Origin: Bradyrhizobium tropiciagri
Lineage (GTDB): Bacteria; Pseudomonadota; Alphaproteobacteria; Rhizobiales; Xanthobacteraceae
Reading direction: 5' to 3'
DNA length: 64,000 bases
Assembly (NCBI RefSeq): GCF_018130545.1
Contig: NZ_JAFCKF010000009.1
Location: forward strand, 343,174 to 407,173
The notes under the pieces were generated by a model. It saw only the letters and a program-made list of their open reading frames with translations. It searched no databases and was not told the DNA's origin. This document shows positions 25,460 to 33,552 of this stretch, one piece after another. Both the position numbers and the translations under genes were made by a program. The stretch's first letter is position 1, and each line of letters opens with the position of its first letter.

Positions 25460-26785
25460 TCAGAGCGGGAAGCACCGCATGTAAGCCGCGAACAATTTCT
25501 CATCGCTGACGCTCACCAGCCCAGCGGCCAACGCGTCGGCAAGGTCGAGGTCGCGGTTCTGCACGCGCAGCCATGCCTCGGTGTCGGCGCTGATGGTCAG
25601 GGCCGCATCTCCGACATGCCGCCCCGGCACCACCTGGAGCTCCTTGCCCTTGATCGTGACCGTCATATCCAGCGCGCTTGCTCCGGTGAAGCGCAGATGG
25701 GTCACAAGGTCGAGGCCCCGCGCCCTGCCGCGCTGGAATCCGAGCGAGAGCGAAAAGATGTAGGCCTGGATGCTGCCGGTATGACGGCCGGACGTGACCT
25801 GCTGGACCTTCTTGTGCGGAAAGCGCCGCGTCACCGTGTCCTCGGCGTCGGTATCCGGGATCACATAGACGAACTCGTCCTTGTCGATCAGCGGCTGCAC
25901 CACATCGGCGAAATGCGCGTCGCGATTGCTCAGGAACGGCCCGATCACATCTTCGCCGGCCGGGCAGGCCGAGATGCAATAGGCCGCCTTGTAGCCCGGC
26001 TTGAACGACAGCGATTGCCAGATATTCATCGTCTCGGTGCGGGGCACGCGGGCACGATAATCCCTTGCATCTTTCGAGTCCGCGACCTTCTCGACCCACT
26101 GCGAGAAATTGCCGAGGAAGTCGTGATAATTGTGGGTGTGGCAGGACAGGAAATCGAAGCCGCCGTCCGGCTTGATGGCGCCGACCGGGCAGGCGGCGAC
26201 GCATAATTTGCACTCCAGACAGGGATTGTAGTCGATCGGCTGGTCGTGGGCGTCGACCTCGCAGCCGAGCAGGATGGTGCCGAGCAGGACGAAGCTGCCG
26301 AATTTCGGGTGGATGACGCTGCGATGGATTCCCATCCGCCCAAGCCCGGCCTCGACCGCGATCGGCTTGTGCTGGACCATCATGATCCGCGGTAAGTCCA
26401 TCTCCATCGGGAACGCGGCGACCGAGTTGCAGGCCGGGATGCCGTGCTCGTCGAGCGCGCGAACGATGGCGCGCGCGGTTTCGTTGACGTGATCGTAGGT
26501 GCTGTGGAATTCCTCGTTGGCGACCGATCGTGACGGCGAGCGCACAGGCTCGCGATTCATGTGGCAGGCGATCGCGAGCAGGGCGCGCGTCCGGCCGTAG
26601 ACCTTGCGAATGAAGTCACGCTGCGGCGCGACCGCCGCGCGTTCGAACTCGATGATGCCGACGTCGTCCGCCCCGCAATTGCGCGCGATCTGCTTGATGA
26701 GATCAGATGAAACCGGAGCATCGTGGATGGGCTGGCTGCTGCGCGCCCGGACAGCCCTGACCGTCGGGTGGTCGTCGAGGTTCAT
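25460..26785 (-). CDS. QueG/reductive-dehalogenase-like 4Fe-4S protein fused to an SCP2-like domain
   Basis: 441 residues. The middle carries two iron-sulfur clusters' worth of cysteines: CLECKLCVAACP (about 195-206) and the later CISACPAGED, with an extra Cys in FLSCHTH. The N-terminal region (EAGLGRMGIHRSVIHPKFGSFVLLGTILLG) is the B12-type fold shared by epoxyqueuosine reductases and reductive dehalogenases. The last ~110 residues (LRFTGASALDMTVTIKGKELQVV, LTISADTEAWLRVQNRDLDLADAL) read as an SCP2 sterol-carrier-like lipid-binding domain. Usual QueG is about 380 residues and has no such domain. Likely a reductase of a hydrophobic substrate; the substrate is unknown. Confidence 0.8.
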   Translation of the reverse strand: MNLDDHPTVRAVRARSSQPIHDAPVSSDLIKQIARNCGADDVGIIEFERAAVAPQRDFIRKVYGRTRALLAIACHMNREPVRSPSRSVANEEFHSTYDHVNETARAIVRALDEHGIPACNSVAAFPMEMDLPRIMMVQHKPIAVEAGLGRMGIHRSVIHPKFGSFVLLGTILLGCEVDAHDQPIDYNPCLECKLCVAACPVGAIKPDGGFDFLSCHTHNYHDFLGNFSQWVEKVADSKDARDYRARVPRTETMNIWQSLSFKPGYKAAYCISACPAGEDVIGPFLSNRDAHFADVVQPLIDKDEFVYVIPDTDAEDTVTRRFPHKKVQQVTSGRHTGSIQAYIFSLSLGFQRGRARGLDLVTHLRFTGASALDMTVTIKGKELQVVPGRHVGDAALTISADTEAWLRVQNRDLDLADALAAGLVSVSDEKLFAAYMRCFPL

Positions 26786-26941
26786 GGTTCCGCCCTCTAT
26801 AAAATGACGAGTATAATATTATGGAGCGAACGGAGATGAGGCAAGTGAATTATCTGACGATCGTCATGTAATGGAACTGACGTTATGCGACGAGATTTGC
26901 AAATGCCCGGATGGCGCTCATGCACGACCCAACGAAGTCGG

Positions 26942-27071
26942 CCCCGTCATCCTGAGGTGCGAGCGGAGCGAGCCTCGAAGGATGCACGGCCCAAGCTGTG
27001 GCCGATTCATCCTTCGAGGCGCGCCCAGCCGCGCAAGAGCGCCACTGGGCACGCACCTCAGGATGACGGGG
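26942..27071. repeat. Nested inverted repeat (CCTGAGG type)
   Basis: Outer perfect 20-bp arms (26942-26961 and 27052-27071, core GTCATCCTGAGGTGC) enclose a second perfect 12-bp pair, CCTCGAAGGATG (26973-26984) with CATCCTTCGAGG (27008-27019). The whole can fold as a two-tier hairpin. From memory this type is widespread in Rhizobiales intergenic DNA. No coding evidence is present in 26786-27248 apart from this and the repeat at 27125. Confidence 0.78.
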
Positions 27072-27124
27072 ATACTTAGGTGGTCTCCCTCTGGAAGCAT
27101 GGTCATTGCGAGGAGCGAAGAACC

Positions 27125-27242
27125 GTAGGGGGTAGCCAACGGGTCCGCGTGAAGCGCGGCCCGATGACAGGCTCCGCGTAACCCGCCGAATTCTGCGTGA
27201 CCAAGATGGTGGGTTACGCCTCCGGCTAACCCACCCTACGCA
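27125..27242. repeat. Dispersed GTAGGG...CCCTAC palindromic repeat, copy B
   Basis: Second copy of the family at 25323. It shares GGGTCCGCG, GCGGCCCGATGACAGGCTCC and the ends GTAGGG / CCCTAC. It lies just downstream of the cupin gene stop at 27249, on the 3' side of a minus-strand gene. Confidence 0.8.
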
Positions 27243-27248
27243 GCGGGA

Positions 27249-27698
27249 TCAATCCAACAGTTTCGTATCATCCGGCGCCTGCGGCGGCGTCTTGATCGCG
27301 ATGGCCTTGAAGGCACGGCCGTTCGGCTTGGTGCCGCCATGCGGCGTGCCCTTCGGGATCACGATCAAATCGCCCGGCTTCACCGTCACTTCCTTGTCGC
27401 CGAGCCAGACCGTGCCGGTGCCTTCCAGGATGAACTGCATCTCGTTGGTGTTGGGGTGCATGTGCTTCGGCACATTGCCGTCCTGGATCGAGACGGTGGC
27501 GCCGTCGGCGGAGACGAACGTCTTGGAGCGGAAGCCGGCCTTGTTGGCGTCGCCGAGCTTGTCGCCCTCCATCTCACCGGTGTGGATCACCTGCGCGGTG
27601 ATGCTCTCGGCGGCGAGTGCCGGCCGCAGCAGATGGGTGACGCCGCAGCCGGCGGCGAAGGCAGCAGTAATCGACAGCGCTGTTGCAATCCGATTCAT
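27249..27698 (-). CDS. Exported cupin-domain protein
   Basis: 149 residues: signal peptide (MNRIATALSITAAFAAGCGV, cleavage near ALAAE), then one cupin barrel with motif 1 (PKHMHPNTNEMQFILEGTG, two His and Glu) and motif 2 (VKPGDLIVIPKGTPHG, His), so a metal site is intact. GGGAGG lies 6 bases before ATG 27698. It is divergent from the ABC binding protein at 27868 with 169 bases between them. Such periplasmic cupins bind or oxidise small molecules; the ligand is unknown. Confidence 0.85.
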   Translation of the reverse strand: MNRIATALSITAAFAAGCGVTHLLRPALAAESITAQVIHTGEMEGDKLGDANKAGFRSKTFVSADGATVSIQDGNVPKHMHPNTNEMQFILEGTGTVWLGDKEVTVKPGDLIVIPKGTPHGGTKPNGRAFKAIAIKTPPQAPDDTKLLD

Positions 27699-27867
27699 GA
27701 AAGACCTCCCTTGATGTCTGCCTTGAAGCATTCTTGGTGCTTCTTCGGCGTTTTGTTGTATCGGCGATGCTATGCCGCCGCGGCAGACTTGACCAGCTAT
27801 CGGAAAGTCGCCTTCTCAAGGCGTGCCGGCTCCTCTATCTTGCCGGTCAATTCGATCGGAGGACGTC

Positions 27868-28893
27868 ATGAACAAATGGCTTGGCAAGCTTGCCGGAACG
27901 CTGCTGGCGCTGACCCTGTCCACGGGCCTTGCCGCGGCGCAAAGCAAGATCACCATCGCGGTCGGGGGCGGCGCGTGCCTGTGCTATCTGCCCACCGTGC
28001 TGGCCAAGCAGCTTGGCGAATATGACAAGGCCGGGCTTGCGGTCGAGCTGGTCGACCTCAAGGGCGGTTCCGATGCGCTCAAGGCCGTGCTCGGCGGCAG
28101 CGCCGACGTCGTCTCCGGTTATTTCGACCACTGCGTCAATCTCGCTGCCAAGAAGCAGGAGCTGCAGGCCTTCGTCGTCTATGACCGCTACCCCGGGCTC
28201 GTGCTGGTGGTGTCGCCCAAACACACCGGCGAGATCAACTCGATCAAGGATCTCGCCGGCAAGAAGGTCGGCGTCAGCGCGCCCGGCTCCTCGACCGACT
28301 TCTTCCTGAAATATCTGTTGAAGAAGAACGGCCTGGATCCAACCGGCACCGCCGTGATCGGCGTCGGCCTCGGCGCCACTGCGGTGGCCGCGATGGAGCA
28401 GGGCCAGATCGATGCTGCCGTGATGCTCGATCCCTCCGTCACTGTGCTGCAGGGTACTCACAAGGACCTCAAGATCCTCAGCGACACCCGCACCGCGCAT
28501 GACACGCTCGCGGTGTTCGGCGGCGAATATCCGGGCGGGGCGCTTTATTCGACCGCGGCCTGGGTCAACGGCCACGAGAAGGAGGTCCAGGCACTGACCA
28601 ATGCGATCATGGCGACGCTCGCCTGGATCCATTCGCATTCCGCCGAAGACATCATGGCCAAGATGCCGGAGGAGATCGTCGGCAAGAACAAGGACCTCTA
28701 TCTGGCCGCGCTCAAGAACACGATCCCGATGTTCTCGGAAACCGGCAAGATGGACCCCAAGGGCGCCGAAGCCGTGCTCGCCGTGTTCAGCGAGGGCTCG
28801 CCCGATGTCGCAAAGGCCGGCATCGACGTCACCAAGACCTACACCAATAAGTTCGTCGATCAGGCCAAGAAGACGACCGGAAGCGCGAAGTAG
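27868..28893 (+). CDS. ABC transporter substrate-binding protein (SsuA/NMT1-like), solitary
   Basis: 341 residues: signal peptide (MNKWLGKLAGTLLALTLSTG, cleavage after LAAA) and an NMT1/SsuA-like periplasmic domain: GGGACLCYLPTVLAKQLGEYDKAG, LKGGSDALKAVLGGSADVVSG, KDLAGKKVGVSAPGSSTDFF. GGAGG precedes ATG 27868. No permease or ATPase is adjacent; the ATPase/permease pair of the same transporter class at 19998-21604 lacks a binding protein, so the two could work together (inference). Two extra cysteines lie in the GGGACLCYL segment, unusual near the ligand pocket. Confidence 0.85.
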   Translation: MNKWLGKLAGTLLALTLSTGLAAAQSKITIAVGGGACLCYLPTVLAKQLGEYDKAGLAVELVDLKGGSDALKAVLGGSADVVSGYFDHCVNLAAKKQELQAFVVYDRYPGLVLVVSPKHTGEINSIKDLAGKKVGVSAPGSSTDFFLKYLLKKNGLDPTGTAVIGVGLGATAVAAMEQGQIDAAVMLDPSVTVLQGTHKDLKILSDTRTAHDTLAVFGGEYPGGALYSTAAWVNGHEKEVQALTNAIMATLAWIHSHSAEDIMAKMPEEIVGKNKDLYLAALKNTIPMFSETGKMDPKGAEAVLAVFSEGSPDVAKAGIDVTKTYTNKFVDQAKKTTGSAK

Positions 28894-28938
28894 GCATGAT
28901 CCGCAAAAGTGTGAAGCGGTTTTGCGAAGAGATCATGC
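28894..28938. repeat. GCATGATC...GATCATGC hairpin repeat, copy 1
   Basis: Ends GCATGATC and GATCATGC enclose CGCAAAA...TTTTGCG, giving a compact hairpin directly after the stop of the ABC binding protein and before the NUDIX gene. A related element is at 57451-57494. The form is a repeat I recall from Bradyrhizobium; it may also stabilise the 3' end of the upstream transcript. Confidence 0.7.
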
Positions 28939-28942
28939 CCAA

Positions 28943-29659
28943 ATGAGCGGTACAGACATGCAGTCTCCGCTCATTTGTCGCGTCACCGCGCTCGACCTCG
29001 CCTTGCAGCGGCGTCCCTGGCCGTTCGCGGACCAGCGGCGCGGCGAAATCGACGCGCATTTTGCCGAGGAGCAGCGGCTGAACCCGAACCTGTGGAACGG
29101 CCGCGTGCTGCTCGGGCGCGATCCGGTGTTCGCCGGCGAGCGGCTCAGCGCGAACTATTTCGAGACCGATTTCGCAAGCTTCCTCGCCTGGCGCGACTGG
29201 GGTTTCCCGGACAAGGGGATATTCAACGGTTTCGGCATGGGCGCGCTGCTCTCCAGCGACGGCGTCTTCGTCTGCGGGGTGATGGGCGCGCAGACCGCGA
29301 ACGCCGGACGGATCTATTTTCCATCCGGCACGCCCGATCTCGACGATATCAGGGGCGACACGGTCGATATCGCCGGCAGCGTGATGCGCGAGCTCGAGGA
29401 GGAGACCGGGCTGTTGCCCTCGGATTGCCGCGGCGACGCCGACTGGCATTGCATCTATACCGGGCCTGCGCTTGCGATGATGCAGATTCTGCGCGTCGAC
29501 ATGCAAGCTGACGTCCTGCGCGCGCGGATCGAGGCTAATCTCGCACGGCAGGAAAATCCCGAACTCGCCGGCATCCATCTGGTGCGCAGCCGCGCCGATC
29601 TCACCCCCGCGATGCCGCGCTTCGTCACCGCGTTCATCGAAACGCAACTGCCGGCGTAG
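28943..29659 (+). CDS. NUDIX-like hydrolase
   Basis: 238 residues. A NUDIX-type core is visible: PSGTPDLDDIRGDTVDI followed by the box residues VMRELEEETGLLP (REx2EExG). NUDIX enzymes cleave nucleoside diphosphates linked to other groups. The N-terminal half (LALQRRPWPFADQRRGEID, LNPNLWNGRVLLG) is a less conserved region seen in large NUDIX proteins. ATG 28943 and ATG 28958 are both possible starts. It sits 49 bases after the binding protein with a hairpin between them, so cotranscription is uncertain. Confidence 0.72.
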   Translation: MSGTDMQSPLICRVTALDLALQRRPWPFADQRRGEIDAHFAEEQRLNPNLWNGRVLLGRDPVFAGERLSANYFETDFASFLAWRDWGFPDKGIFNGFGMGALLSSDGVFVCGVMGAQTANAGRIYFPSGTPDLDDIRGDTVDIAGSVMRELEEETGLLPSDCRGDADWHCIYTGPALAMMQILRVDMQADVLRARIEANLARQENPELAGIHLVRSRADLTPAMPRFVTAFIETQLPA

Positions 29660-29770
29660 AGGCGTGTAGTTGGAATAGTGGAAGTACGGATGTCGTCCGC
29701 GCCCTGAGGCCGCGCATCACCCCGCCGAAACTTTGCGCAAGCCTGCGCCGTGGCGACGCAGCCATCGCGC

Positions 29771-29799
29771 TTGACATCATCGGCGGCTCCCCCTGTGAT
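29771..29799 (+). promoter_or_regulatory. Probable sigma70-type promoter of the liv operon
   Basis: TTGACA (29771-29776), 17 bases, then TGTGAT (29794-29799), about 52 bases before the ATG at 29851. The -35 matches consensus perfectly and the -10 in four of six positions. Inferred by position and pattern only. Confidence 0.5.
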
Positions 29800-29850
29800 A
29801 GGGCGGCACGATAACAAAAAATGCAGTGCACAATCTCTGGGGAGGGATTC

Positions 29851-31161
29851 ATGCCGGTCAGGAGGCTTGCCCGCTGGCTCGCGGGTCTGTCTGTCGTGGT
29901 TGCGGCGCTGGGCGTTGCCCATGCCGCGCAGGCGCAGGACAAGAAGATCAAGATCGGGGTGATCTTCGATTTGACCGGCCCGCTGGCCGGTGGCGGCTCT
30001 GAGCTGCAATATACCGGCGTCAAGATCATGCTCGACCACTACGCCAAGACCGGCGTCGAGGGTTACAAGGTCGAGGCGGTCTACGCCGACGCGCAGAGCA
30101 AGCCCGACATCGCCATCAACGAGGCCGTCCGCCTGCTCGAGCAGGAAAAGGTCGACATGGTGATGGGCTTCTTCTCCTCGGCGCAATGCGTGCCGGTGGC
30201 GGCCCGGGTCGACCAGATGAAGAAGTTCATGTGGATCACGACCTGCATCTCCTCGGGCGTGTTCGACGGCAAGAACTACAAGTATGTGTTCCGCCCGCAG
30301 GCCGCCGGCAACCAGTACGGCATGATGACGACCGACTTTATCGCGCAATATTCGCTGTCCAAGTTCGGCAAGGAGCCGAAGGACCTGCGGGTTGCGATCA
30401 TCCATGAGGATGGCGCCTATGGCGTCGACGTCGCCAAGGGCAACGAGGCCGGCGCCAAGAAGGCCGGATTCAACGTCGTGCTCAAGGAGGGCTATTCGGC
30501 GACCGCGCCCGATCTGTCGGCGCTGGTGACCAAGCTGAAGCGCGCCAAGCCTGACGTGATTTTTCACACGGGCTACAATCCGGACATCACCCTGCTGTTC
30601 CGCCAGGCGCGTGAGCAGGGCCTGAAGTTCGGCGCCATCGTCGGCCATGGCGCGGGCTATGGCGTCTACGAGAAGCTGAAGGAAGGCCTCGGCGCCGACG
30701 CCAATTATCTGTTCAACACCGACCCGATCTCGATCTGGCTTGCCAACCAGAAGGACATGGATCCGAAGCTGCCGCCGGTCATCAAGATGGTCGGCGAGGA
30801 ATTTGACCGGCTGAAGCCCGGCGTGCCGATCCGCTCCGCGCATGTCGGCATCGGCGCGGCCAACGCCTATGTGTTCCTCGACGACGTGTTGCCGCGCGCG
30901 ATCAAGAAGTATGGTGGCGTCGATCCCGATGCGCTGCGCAAGGCCGCGCTCGACACCGACATTCCCGAGGGCGGCACCATGCTCGGCTACGGCGTGAAGT
31001 TCTATGGCGAGGGCGAGCAGTACGCCGGGCAGAACGCGCGCTCGTTCCCGGTGGTGCTGCAATATATCGACGACAAATCCTATGTGGTGTGGCCGAAGAG
31101 CCAGATGCAGCGCGAGACCGTGCTGCCGCTGCCGGCCGGCACCACCTACAGCTATAAATAG
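29851..31161 (+). CDS. Liv-type ABC transporter substrate-binding protein
   Basis: 436 residues: signal peptide (MPVRRLARWLAGLSVVVAAL, cleavage at AQAQ) and a type I periplasmic domain (KIGVIFDLTGPLAGGGSELQYTG, QSKPDIAINEAVRLLEQEKVD, RPQAAGNQYGMM). GGGGAGGGA lies 3 bases before the ATG. It is the first of five genes that make a complete importer (binding protein, two ATPases, two permeases). The ligand is not readable; members of this class take amino acids, amides, urea or aromatic acids. Confidence 0.88.
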   Translation: MPVRRLARWLAGLSVVVAALGVAHAAQAQDKKIKIGVIFDLTGPLAGGGSELQYTGVKIMLDHYAKTGVEGYKVEAVYADAQSKPDIAINEAVRLLEQEKVDMVMGFFSSAQCVPVAARVDQMKKFMWITTCISSGVFDGKNYKYVFRPQAAGNQYGMMTTDFIAQYSLSKFGKEPKDLRVAIIHEDGAYGVDVAKGNEAGAKKAGFNVVLKEGYSATAPDLSALVTKLKRAKPDVIFHTGYNPDITLLFRQAREQGLKFGAIVGHGAGYGVYEKLKEGLGADANYLFNTDPISIWLANQKDMDPKLPPVIKMVGEEFDRLKPGVPIRSAHVGIGAANAYVFLDDVLPRAIKKYGGVDPDALRKAALDTDIPEGGTMLGYGVKFYGEGEQYAGQNARSFPVVLQYIDDKSYVVWPKSQMQRETVLPLPAGTTYSYK

Positions 31162-31184
31162 CTGGCTCGCGAAGGGGACCCGCC

Positions 31185-31958
31185 GTGCTCGCCGTGGAAG
31201 GCCTGGTCAAGCGGTTTGGCGGCTTTCGTGCCGTCAACAACGTCTCGTTCCGCGTCGAGCAGGGCGAGATCCTCGGCCTGATCGGCCCGAACGGCTCGGG
31301 CAAGAGCACGATCTTCAACATGCTGTCGGGCACCTTGCCGCCGACCGAGGGTTCGATCCTGTTCGACGGCCGAGAGATCGCGGGTCTCGCGCCGCACCGG
31401 ATCATCGTCGGCGGCATTGGGCGCACCTTCCAGATCCCGCGGCCGTTCCATCGTTTGAGCATTTTCGAGAACGTCGTGCTCGCCGGCTTCTACGGCCAGG
31501 GCCGCCATAGCCGCAGCAAGGCCGAGGAGGCGGCCGAACGCGCGCTGGCGATGGTGGGGCTGCCGACCGATCGTCACAGCAGCGTCGAGGGCCTGGGCGC
31601 GGCCGGCTTGAAGAAGCTCGAGCTGGCAAAGGCGCTCGCGACCGGGCCGAAGCTTCTGCTCGCCGATGAAAGCCTGGGCGGGCTCGACGAGGCCGAGATG
31701 GACCAGGCCGCCGACATGCTGCGCCGGATCCGCGACGAGCTCGGCATCACCATCATCTGGGTCGAGCACATCATGGGCGTGCTGATGCGCGTGGTCGATC
31801 GCGTCATGGTGCTCGATCACGGCGAGAAGATCGCCGAGGGGCTGCCGGCCGATGTCGCCGGCAATCCACGGGTGATCGAGGTCTATCTCGGCACCGATGC
31901 GGACGCCAGCCTTGCGGCGGCGGCCGCAGCCCAAGCGCGCCGGCGGATCGGGGCGTGA
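31185..31958 (+). CDS. Liv-type ABC transporter ATP-binding protein (LivG-like)
   Basis: 257 residues. Walker A GPNGSGKSTIFN and the LivG-specific FQIPRPFHRLSIFENV are present. Two core motifs are unusual: the signature reads GLGAAGLKKLELAKAL in place of LSxGxxRxxELA, and Walker B reads LLLADESLGGLDEAE in place of LLDEPxxGL. The catalytic Glu is retained (DES), so it is probably active. GTG 31185 follows AAGGGG. The stop overlaps the next ATPase start (GTGA). Confidence 0.87.
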   Translation: MLAVEGLVKRFGGFRAVNNVSFRVEQGEILGLIGPNGSGKSTIFNMLSGTLPPTEGSILFDGREIAGLAPHRIIVGGIGRTFQIPRPFHRLSIFENVVLAGFYGQGRHSRSKAEEAAERALAMVGLPTDRHSSVEGLGAAGLKKLELAKALATGPKLLLADESLGGLDEAEMDQAADMLRRIRDELGITIIWVEHIMGVLMRVVDRVMVLDHGEKIAEGLPADVAGNPRVIEVYLGTDADASLAAAAAAQARRRIGA

Positions 31959-32668
31959 CCGGCATGCTGGAGCTGAAATCGATCGATGCGGGCTATGGCA
32001 GCTTCCAGGCGCTGTTCGACGTCAGCCTCGACGTCAGAGCGGGCGAGGCGGTCGGTGTGATCGGCCCGAACGGCGCCGGCAAGACCACCTTGATGCGCGT
32101 GATCTCCGGGTTAATTCGTCCGATCCGCGGCACGATCGCGATGGAGGGCACCGACGTCGTCGCGACGCCGCCGCACCGCATCGTCAGCCTCGGGATCGCG
32201 CATGTTCCGGAAAATCGCCGGCTGTTTCCGCGGCTCACGGTTGCCGACAATCTGAAGATGGGTGCCTACATGCCGGGCGCCCGCGCGCATTACGCCGAGC
32301 GGCTGGAGTTCGTGTTCGAACTGTTCCCGCGGCTCAAGGAGCGATTGCAGCAGATGGCGGGCACCATGTCCGGCGGCGAGCAGCAGATGTGCGCGATTGG
32401 CCGCGCGCTGATGTCGAACCCGAAGCTGCTGCTGCTCGACGAGCCCTCGGCCGGGCTCGCGCCGGTCGTGGTGCAGCAGGTGTTCGAGCTGGTCAAGCGC
32501 ATCCGCGCCTCGGGACTGACGGTCTTGATCGTCGAACAGAACGTGCAGCAGGTGCTGCGCGTGGTCGACCGCGCCTATCTGCTGGAAGCCGGCAGCATCC
32601 GCGCCGCCGGCACAGCGGCGGAGCTCGCGGCGAGCGACACTATCAAGCAGGCCTATCTCGGGGTGTGA
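31955..32668 (+). CDS. Liv-type ABC transporter ATP-binding protein (LivF-like)
   Basis: 237 residues with standard motifs: Walker [29 protein letters not shown] (typical LivF), signature MSGGEQQMCAIGRAL, Walker B LLLDEPSAGLAPVVV, and VEQNVQQVL. GTG 31955 overlaps the stop of the LivG-like gene by 4 bases; ATG 31964 is an alternative start. It forms the second ATPase of the heterodimer. Confidence 0.9.
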   Translation: MTGMLELKSIDAGYGSFQALFDVSLDVRAGEAVGVIGPNGAGKTTLMRVISGLIRPIRGTIAMEGTDVVATPPHRIVSLGIAHVPENRRLFPRLTVADNLKMGAYMPGARAHYAERLEFVFELFPRLKERLQQMAGTMSGGEQQMCAIGRALMSNPKLLLLDEPSAGLAPVVVQQVFELVKRIRASGLTVLIVEQNVQQVLRVVDRAYLLEAGSIRAAGTAAELAASDTIKQAYLGV

Positions 32669-32670
32669 GC

Positions 32671-33552
32671 ATGCAATCCTTCCTCAACATCTTCGACATC
32701 TACCTGCTGGAGGCCGTCATCAACGGCATCCTGCTCGGTGGCGTGCTGGCGCTGCTGGCGCTCGGGCTGAACCTGATCTTCGGCGTCATCGACGTCACCT
32801 GGATCTGCTACGCCGAGCTGGTGATGATCGGGATGTACGGCATGTACTACCTCGTGCAGGTGTTCCATTTGCCGTACTGGGCTGCCGCGCCGCTGGTCAT
32901 CCTGCTGGTGGCCTTGTTAGGGGCCGCGCTGCATTTCCTGGTGATCGCGCCGCTGCTGACTGCGCCGCCGATCAACCAGCTGCTCGCCACCGGCGGCGTG
33001 CTGTTCATCCTGCAGAGCTTTGCGACCGTCGCCTTCGGCATCGACTTCCGCAATCTCGGCATCCGCCTGCCGGTGCTGGCGCTCGGCGAGATGAATTTCA
33101 GCTACGCGCGACTATTGTCGTTCGGCGCTGCGCTGGTCGGCATGATCGGCGTCTATCTGTTCCTGACCCGCACCTTTACCGGCACTGCGATCCGCGCCAT
33201 CGCCCAGGACCGCCAGATCATGCCGCTGATGGGCGTCGACCCCAAACGCATCTACCTGGTCACCTCGGCGATCGGCGGCGGCCTCGCCGGGCTCGCGGCT
33301 TGCCTCCTGGTGCTGCAATATGACGTGCATCCGTTCGTTGGCCTGTCGTTCGGGCCGATCACCTTCCTGATCTGCGTGCTCGGCGGGCTCGGCAATTTCA
33401 TCGGCGGCTTCATCGCCGCCTTCGTGTTCGCCGAGATCATCTCGCTCGGCGGCCTGTTCTCCGATCTCGAATGGGGCTACGTGCTGGCGTTCGCGTTCTT
33501 CATCGTCATGATGTTCATCCGGCCCGCGGGCCTGCTGGCGAGGCGCTCGTGA
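32671..33552 (+). CDS. Liv-type ABC transporter permease (LivH-like)
   Basis: 293 residues with about eight hydrophobic helices. Typical LivH phrases: NGILLGGVLALLALGLNLIFGVI at the start, FTGTAIRAIAQDRQIMPLMGVDPKRIY (the cytoplasmic coupling loop), and FGPITFLICVLGGLGNFIGG near the end. ATG 32671 is 2 bases after the LivF stop. Its last codons overlap the start of the second permease (GTGA). Confidence 0.9.
   Translation: MQSFLNIFDIYLLEAVINGILLGGVLALLALGLNLIFGVIDVTWICYAELVMIGMYGMYYLVQVFHLPYWAAAPLVILLVALLGAALHFLVIAPLLTAPPINQLLATGGVLFILQSFATVAFGIDFRNLGIRLPVLALGEMNFSYARLLSFGAALVGMIGVYLFLTRTFTGTAIRAIAQDRQIMPLMGVDPKRIYLVTSAIGGGLAGLAACLLVLQYDVHPFVGLSFGPITFLICVLGGLGNFIGGFIAAFVFAEIISLGGLFSDLEWGYVLAFAFFIVMMFIRPAGLLARRS

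Noticed and set aside
25323-27242. CRISPR array suggested by the repeated palindromic blocks
   Set aside because: The repeats are long, few, irregularly spaced and separated by real genes. There are no short direct repeats with unique spacers and no cas genes.
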